The position numbers and the translations under genes were made by a program. From assembly GCA_036227345.1 (NCBI GenBank), contig CP109468.1:7068001-7132000 (forward strand): a stretch of DNA of 64,000 bases. The letters are read 5' to 3'. The notes under the pieces are model-generated. The model was not told the origin of the DNA. It did not search any database and saw nothing but the letters and a program-made list of their open reading frames with translations. The stretch comes from Streptomyces sp. NBC_01463 (GTDB lineage Bacteria; Actinomycetota; Actinomycetes; Streptomycetales; Streptomycetaceae). Of this stretch, positions 60,820 through 64,000 are shown one piece after another (within the stretch, counting starts at the first letter, position 1; each line of letters starts with the position of its first letter).

Positions 60820-63666
60820 ATGCCCCCACGCACCCGCATGTCCGTACGCACCGGCAGGACAAGAGCCGCCACCGTAGCGGCCGTTCTCGCCCTCGGCACG
60901 TCCCTGCTGGCCTCCGCACCTCATGCGGGCGCCAGCGAGGCGGACCCCGTACCCGTCGTCGACTACTGCCAGGGGCAGTGCGACGACATCCTGCCGCCCG
61001 GTGAGAACGGCAACGCCACGCTCGTCGAGATCCTCGGCAACAAGGCGTTCGGCACCCACCCCGCGCACAGCGACGACCAGCTCGACCGCTACGACGGACT
61101 CGTGGCCGGGCACACCGGCCTCACCGACCAGAAGCTGACCGACTTCTTCAACGACGCCTCCTTCGGCGTCGCGAAGGACCAGGTCGAGTCCGTCACCTCG
61201 CCGCGCGACGACGTCACCATCACCCGTGACAAGGTCTCCGGCGTCCCGCACATCAAGGGCACCACCCGCTACGGGACCGAGTTCGGCGCCGGATTCGCGG
61301 CCGGGCAGGACCGGCTCTGGCTGATGGACCTCTTCCGCCACATCGGCCGCGGGGAACTGACCTCGTTCGCCGGCGGCGCACTGGCCAACCAGGGCCTGGA
61401 GCAGCAGTTCTGGCCGCAGGCCCCGTACACCGAGGCCGACCTGCAGGCGCAGGTCGAGTACATCAGGACCCATGAGGGCCCCCGCGGCGAACAGGCCATG
61501 GCCGACGCGCAGGCGTACGTCGACGGCATCAACTCCTACCGCGAGAAGTCGAAGAAGGGCCGCTACTTCCCCGGCGAGTACGTCCTCACCGGCAAGATCG
61601 ACGCGATCACCAACATCGGCGAGATCCAGCCGTTCCAGCTGACCGACCTGATCTCGATCGCCTCGGTCGTCGGCGGCCAGTTCGGCGGCGGTGGCGGCGG
61701 CGAGGTGCAGGCGGCGCTGTCCCTGCTCTCCGCCCAGCAGAAGTACGGGGTCGCCGAGGGCACGAAGGTCTGGGAGTCGTTCCGGCAGCGCAACGACCCC
61801 GAGGCCGTGCTGACCGTCCACGACGGCACCTCGTTCCCGTACGCGAACAAGCCCGGCAACGCCGTCGGAACGGCTCTTCCCGACCCCGGCTCCGTCACCG
61901 CCGAGCCGCTGATCCACGACCGCACCGGCTCCGCGGGCACGGACGCCAAGACCCCCGTCAAGGCCCCGGCCGCGCTCAAGAAGGCCCAGGGCATCTACGA
62001 CGACGGAGTCATCCCCGAGGGCTCGCTGCCCGGTTCGGGCTCCGGCGCCCAGAAGCGCGGCATGTCCAACGCCCTGCTGGTCTCCGGCAAGAGCACCGCG
62101 AGCGGAAACCCGATCGCGGTCTTCGGCCCGCAGACCGGCTACTTCGCCCCCCAGCTGATGATGCTCCAGGAGCTCCAGGGCCCCGGCATCAGCGCCCGCG
62201 GCGTCTCCTTCGCCGGCGTCGGCATGTACATCCAGATGGGCCGCGGCCAGGACTACGCCTGGAGCGCCACATCGGCGGGCCAGGACATCACCGACACCTA
62301 CGCCGTCGACCTGTGCGAGCCCGACGGCTCCGCCCCCACCAAGGACTCCACGCACTACCTCTACCGCGGCGACTGCACCGCCATGGAGAAGCTGGAGAAG
62401 TCCAACTCCTGGAAGCCGACCGTCGCCGACTCCACGGCCAAGGGCTCCTACCGGATGCAGGTGTGGCGCACCGGCTACGGCATCGTCACCCACCGCGCCA
62501 CGGTGGGCGGCAAGCCGGTCGCGTACACCTCGCTGCGCACCACCTACCGCCACGAGGCCGACTCGATCATCGGCTTCCAGATGCTCAACGACCCGTCGTA
62601 CGTCACCGACGCCGCCTCCTTCCAGCAGGCGGCGAGCAACATCGACTACGCCTTCAACTGGTTCTACGCCGACTCCCGCACCGCCGCCTACTACAACAGC
62701 GGCATGAACCCGGTGCGCGCCCCGGGCGTCGACCCGGCGCTGCCGGTCAAGGCAGAGAAGGCGTACGAGTGGAAGGGCTACGACCCGGCGGCCAACACCG
62801 CGGAGCACACCCCCTTCGCCGAGCACCCGCACTCCAGCGGCCAGGACTACTACGTCTCCTGGAACAACAAGCAGGCCGAGGGGTACGCCTCCGCCGGCTT
62901 CGGCCTCAGTGCCGTGCACCGGGCCGATCTGCTCGACGACCGGGTCGCGAAGCTGGTCGAGGAGGGCGGCGTCACCCGCGCCTCCCTCACCCGCGCGATG
63001 GCGGACGCCGCGCTCACCGATCTGCGCGGTGAGCAACTGCTGCCCGAGCTGCTGAAGGTGATCCGCTCCCAGCCGGTCACCGACCCGGAACTCAACGCGG
63101 TGGTCCAGCAACTGGACTCCTGGCGGGCGGCCGGTGCCCAGCGCAAGGAGAGCAGCCCCGGCTCGCACACGTACACCCACGCCGACGCGGTACGGATCAT
63201 GGACGCGTGGTGGCCGAAGCTGGTCGAGGCCGAGTTCAAGCCCGGGCTCGGTGACGATCTGTACGGGGCGCTGACCGCGAACCTCGCCACCGACGAGTCC
63301 CCGGCCGCCAGCCACGGGCCGAGCGGCGCGCACAGCGGTTCGGCGTTCCAGTACGGCTGGTGGGGCTTCGCCGACAAGGACCTGCGCCAGGTGCTCGGAC
63401 AGCAGGTCAAGGGCCCGCTGGCCAGGTCCTACTGCGGCAACGGCGATCTGAGCAGCTGCCGCGCGGCGCTGCTGTCCTCGCTGAAGCAGGCGGCGGCGGT
63501 CCCGGCGGCGGAGGTGTACCCGGCCGACGACAACTGCAAGGCCGGCGAGCAGTGGTGCACCGACTCGATCATCCACCGGGCGCTCGGCGGGATCGCGCAG
63601 AAGGCGATCCACTGGCAGAACCGCCCGACCTACCAGCAGGTGGTGGAGTTCCCGGCACACCGCTGA
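60820..63666 (+). CDS. Secreted penicillin-acylase-family amidohydrolase
   Basis: The protein has 948 residues. ATG at 60820 follows GAGGAG. The signal peptide ends near Ala-Gly-Ala-Ser (about 40). It is an Ntn-hydrolase precursor made of alpha chain, spacer and beta chain. The catalytic Ser416 in Gly-Met-Ser-Asn-Ala would become the beta-chain N terminus after autocleavage. Cys pairs (Cys-Gln-Gly-Gln-Cys and others) suggest disulfides. Relatives deacylate cyclic lipopeptides (aculeacin A), acyl-homoserine lactones or penicillins; which is not readable here. Upstream dyads suggest tight regulation. Confidence 0.88.
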   Translation: MPPRTRMSVRTGRTRAATVAAVLALGTSLLASAPHAGASEADPVPVVDYCQGQCDDILPPGENGNATLVEILGNKAFGTHPAHSDDQLDRYDGLVAGHTGLTDQKLTDFFNDASFGVAKDQVESVTSPRDDVTITRDKVSGVPHIKGTTRYGTEFGAGFAAGQDRLWLMDLFRHIGRGELTSFAGGALANQGLEQQFWPQAPYTEADLQAQVEYIRTHEGPRGEQAMADAQAYVDGINSYREKSKKGRYFPGEYVLTGKIDAITNIGEIQPFQLTDLISIASVVGGQFGGGGGGEVQAALSLLSAQQKYGVAEGTKVWESFRQRNDPEAVLTVHDGTSFPYANKPGNAVGTALPDPGSVTAEPLIHDRTGSAGTDAKTPVKAPAALKKAQGIYDDGVIPEGSLPGSGSGAQKRGMSNALLVSGKSTASGNPIAVFGPQTGYFAPQLMMLQELQGPGISARGVSFAGVGMYIQMGRGQDYAWSATSAGQDITDTYAVDLCEPDGSAPTKDSTHYLYRGDCTAMEKLEKSNSWKPTVADSTAKGSYRMQVWRTGYGIVTHRATVGGKPVAYTSLRTTYRHEADSIIGFQMLNDPSYVTDAASFQQAASNIDYAFNWFYADSRTAAYYNSGMNPVRAPGVDPALPVKAEKAYEWKGYDPAANTAEHTPFAEHPHSSGQDYYVSWNNKQAEGYASAGFGLSAVHRADLLDDRVAKLVEEGGVTRASLTRAMADAALTDLRGEQLLPELLKVIRSQPVTDPELNAVVQQLDSWRAAGAQRKESSPGSHTYTHADAVRIMDAWWPKLVEAEFKPGLGDDLYGALTANLATDESPAASHGPSGAHSGSAFQYGWWGFADKDLRQVLGQQVKGPLARSYCGNGDLSSCRAALLSSLKQAAAVPAAEVYPADDNCKAGEQWCTDSIIHRALGGIAQKAIHWQNRPTYQQVVEFPAHR

Positions 63667-63719
63667 ACCGGCGCGCCGGGCACATCAGGCCCGTCCGGCG
63701 ACCGAGGACGGAACCGGTT

Positions 63720-63755
63720 CGCCGGGCGGGCCCGCACACGACGGCCCGCCCGGCG
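63720..63755. terminator. Hairpin downstream of the acylase gene
   Basis: CGCCGGGCGGGCC and GGCCCGCCCGGCG form a perfect 13-bp stem around a 10-nt loop. It lies between convergent genes. Confidence 0.75.
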
Positions 63756-63763
63756 ACACGGGC

Positions 63764-64000
63764 TCACCGGTACTGCAGGTACCGCTTCCGCACCGCCCGG
63801 AACGCGGCGAGGTCATCCGCCCACGCCCCCACCACCTCATCGGTGTCCGCCCCCGCGTCGATCATCGTGCGGACCCGGGTGTTGCCGGTGAGCTTGTCGA
63901 TCCAGTTGTCGGAGCGCCAGGCGAACCCGCTCCAGGTCTGCTTCGCCGTCACCAGCAGCGCGATCCCGGTGCGGACCGGGTCGAAGACCTCGCGGTCCTG
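63764..64000 (-). CDS. DUF1343/NamZ-type exo-beta-N-acetylmuramidase (5' truncated by window)
   Basis: The frame stays open to the window edge, so only the C-terminal 78 residues are present; the start lies beyond base 64000. The ending (Phe-Asp-Pro-Val-Arg-Thr-Gly-Ile-Ala-Leu-Leu, Phe-Ala-Trp-Arg, Ile-Asp-Lys-Leu-Thr-Gly-Asn, Val-Val-Gly-Ala-Trp, Ala-Phe-Arg-Ala-Val-Arg-Lys-Arg-Tyr-Leu-Gln-Tyr) matches the C-terminal signature of DUF1343. Characterised members (NamZ) release N-acetylmuramic acid from peptidoglycan fragments. The catalytic part is outside the window, so activity cannot be judged. Confidence 0.75.
   Translation of the reverse strand, partial: QDREVFDPVRTGIALLVTAKQTWSGFAWRSDNWIDKLTGNTRVRTMIDAGADTDEVVGAWADDLAAFRAVRKRYLQYR

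Overview
The window is high-GC actinobacterial DNA with strong GC bias at third codon positions. It is almost certainly from a Streptomyces chromosome. Streptogrisin B and D precursors, a two-TTA-codon locus, several secreted hydrolases and many TetR/GntR regulators all fit. From memory, the block from about 15.9 kb onward (DnaE2/Y-family pair, secreted lipase, AA10 LPMO, SGNH lipase, hmgA, SoxR) resembles the conserved core near SCO1690-SCO1740 of S. coelicolor. I could not check that alignment.

0-15.8 kb: this is the accessory-looking part. A DUF1684 gene end and sprB are followed by a SLOG-type Rossmann protein and a convergent SLATT-type two-TM protein. Next comes a complete FxSxx-COOH RiPP locus: fxsA (a 55-residue precursor ending F-N-S-S-L), fxsB (radical SAM/SPASM maturase with a degenerate HEXXH-type extension), fxsC (TIR-like) and fxsT (ParA-like, TIR, NB-ARC and TPR domains). 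fxsC and fxsT each carry one TTA codon, so the bldA tRNA probably gates the locus. An alpha/beta hydrolase, sprD, a secreted phospholipase A2 and a YhgE/Pip-like membrane protein follow.

15.9-35.8 kb: dnaE2 is translationally coupled to a catalytically degenerate Y-family (ImuB-like) gene. Then come a secreted lipase, a sortase-anchored LPMO, a methyltransferase-Nudix-VOC fusion, a DUF402/GNAT pair, a YtrA-type GntR regulator, a DUF5925 AAA ATPase, a secreted SGNH lipase, a TetR gene, a DrrAB-like ABC exporter with a divergent TetR and two clear operators, a stand-alone type-ISP C-terminal domain protein, a UTRA-type GntR and hmgA (tyrosine catabolism).

35.9-51.1 kb: a three-gene, 4-bp-overlapping operon encodes a parallel beta-helix protein, a cupredoxin-like lipoprotein and a polytopic membrane protein. 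It is followed by TetR, a molybdopterin oxidoreductase, a CitMHS citrate transporter with an MFS gene, an orphan MsmK/UgpC-type ATPase and a giant BTAD/AAA regulator.

51.4-64 kb: aldehyde and alcohol dehydrogenases, PPK2, an EamA exporter, and TetR plus acyl-CoA dehydrogenase. The TetR operator is shared with the aldehyde dehydrogenase promoter. Then come a YiaA/YiaB protein, a TetR plus MaoC dehydratase pair sharing a second operator, SoxR, a CxxC-rich conserved protein, a secreted penicillin-acylase-family amidohydrolase and the 3' part of a DUF1343/NamZ gene cut by the window edge. I saw no rRNA, tRNA, CRISPR array or insertion sequence. Strong GC-rich hairpins separate many convergent genes.
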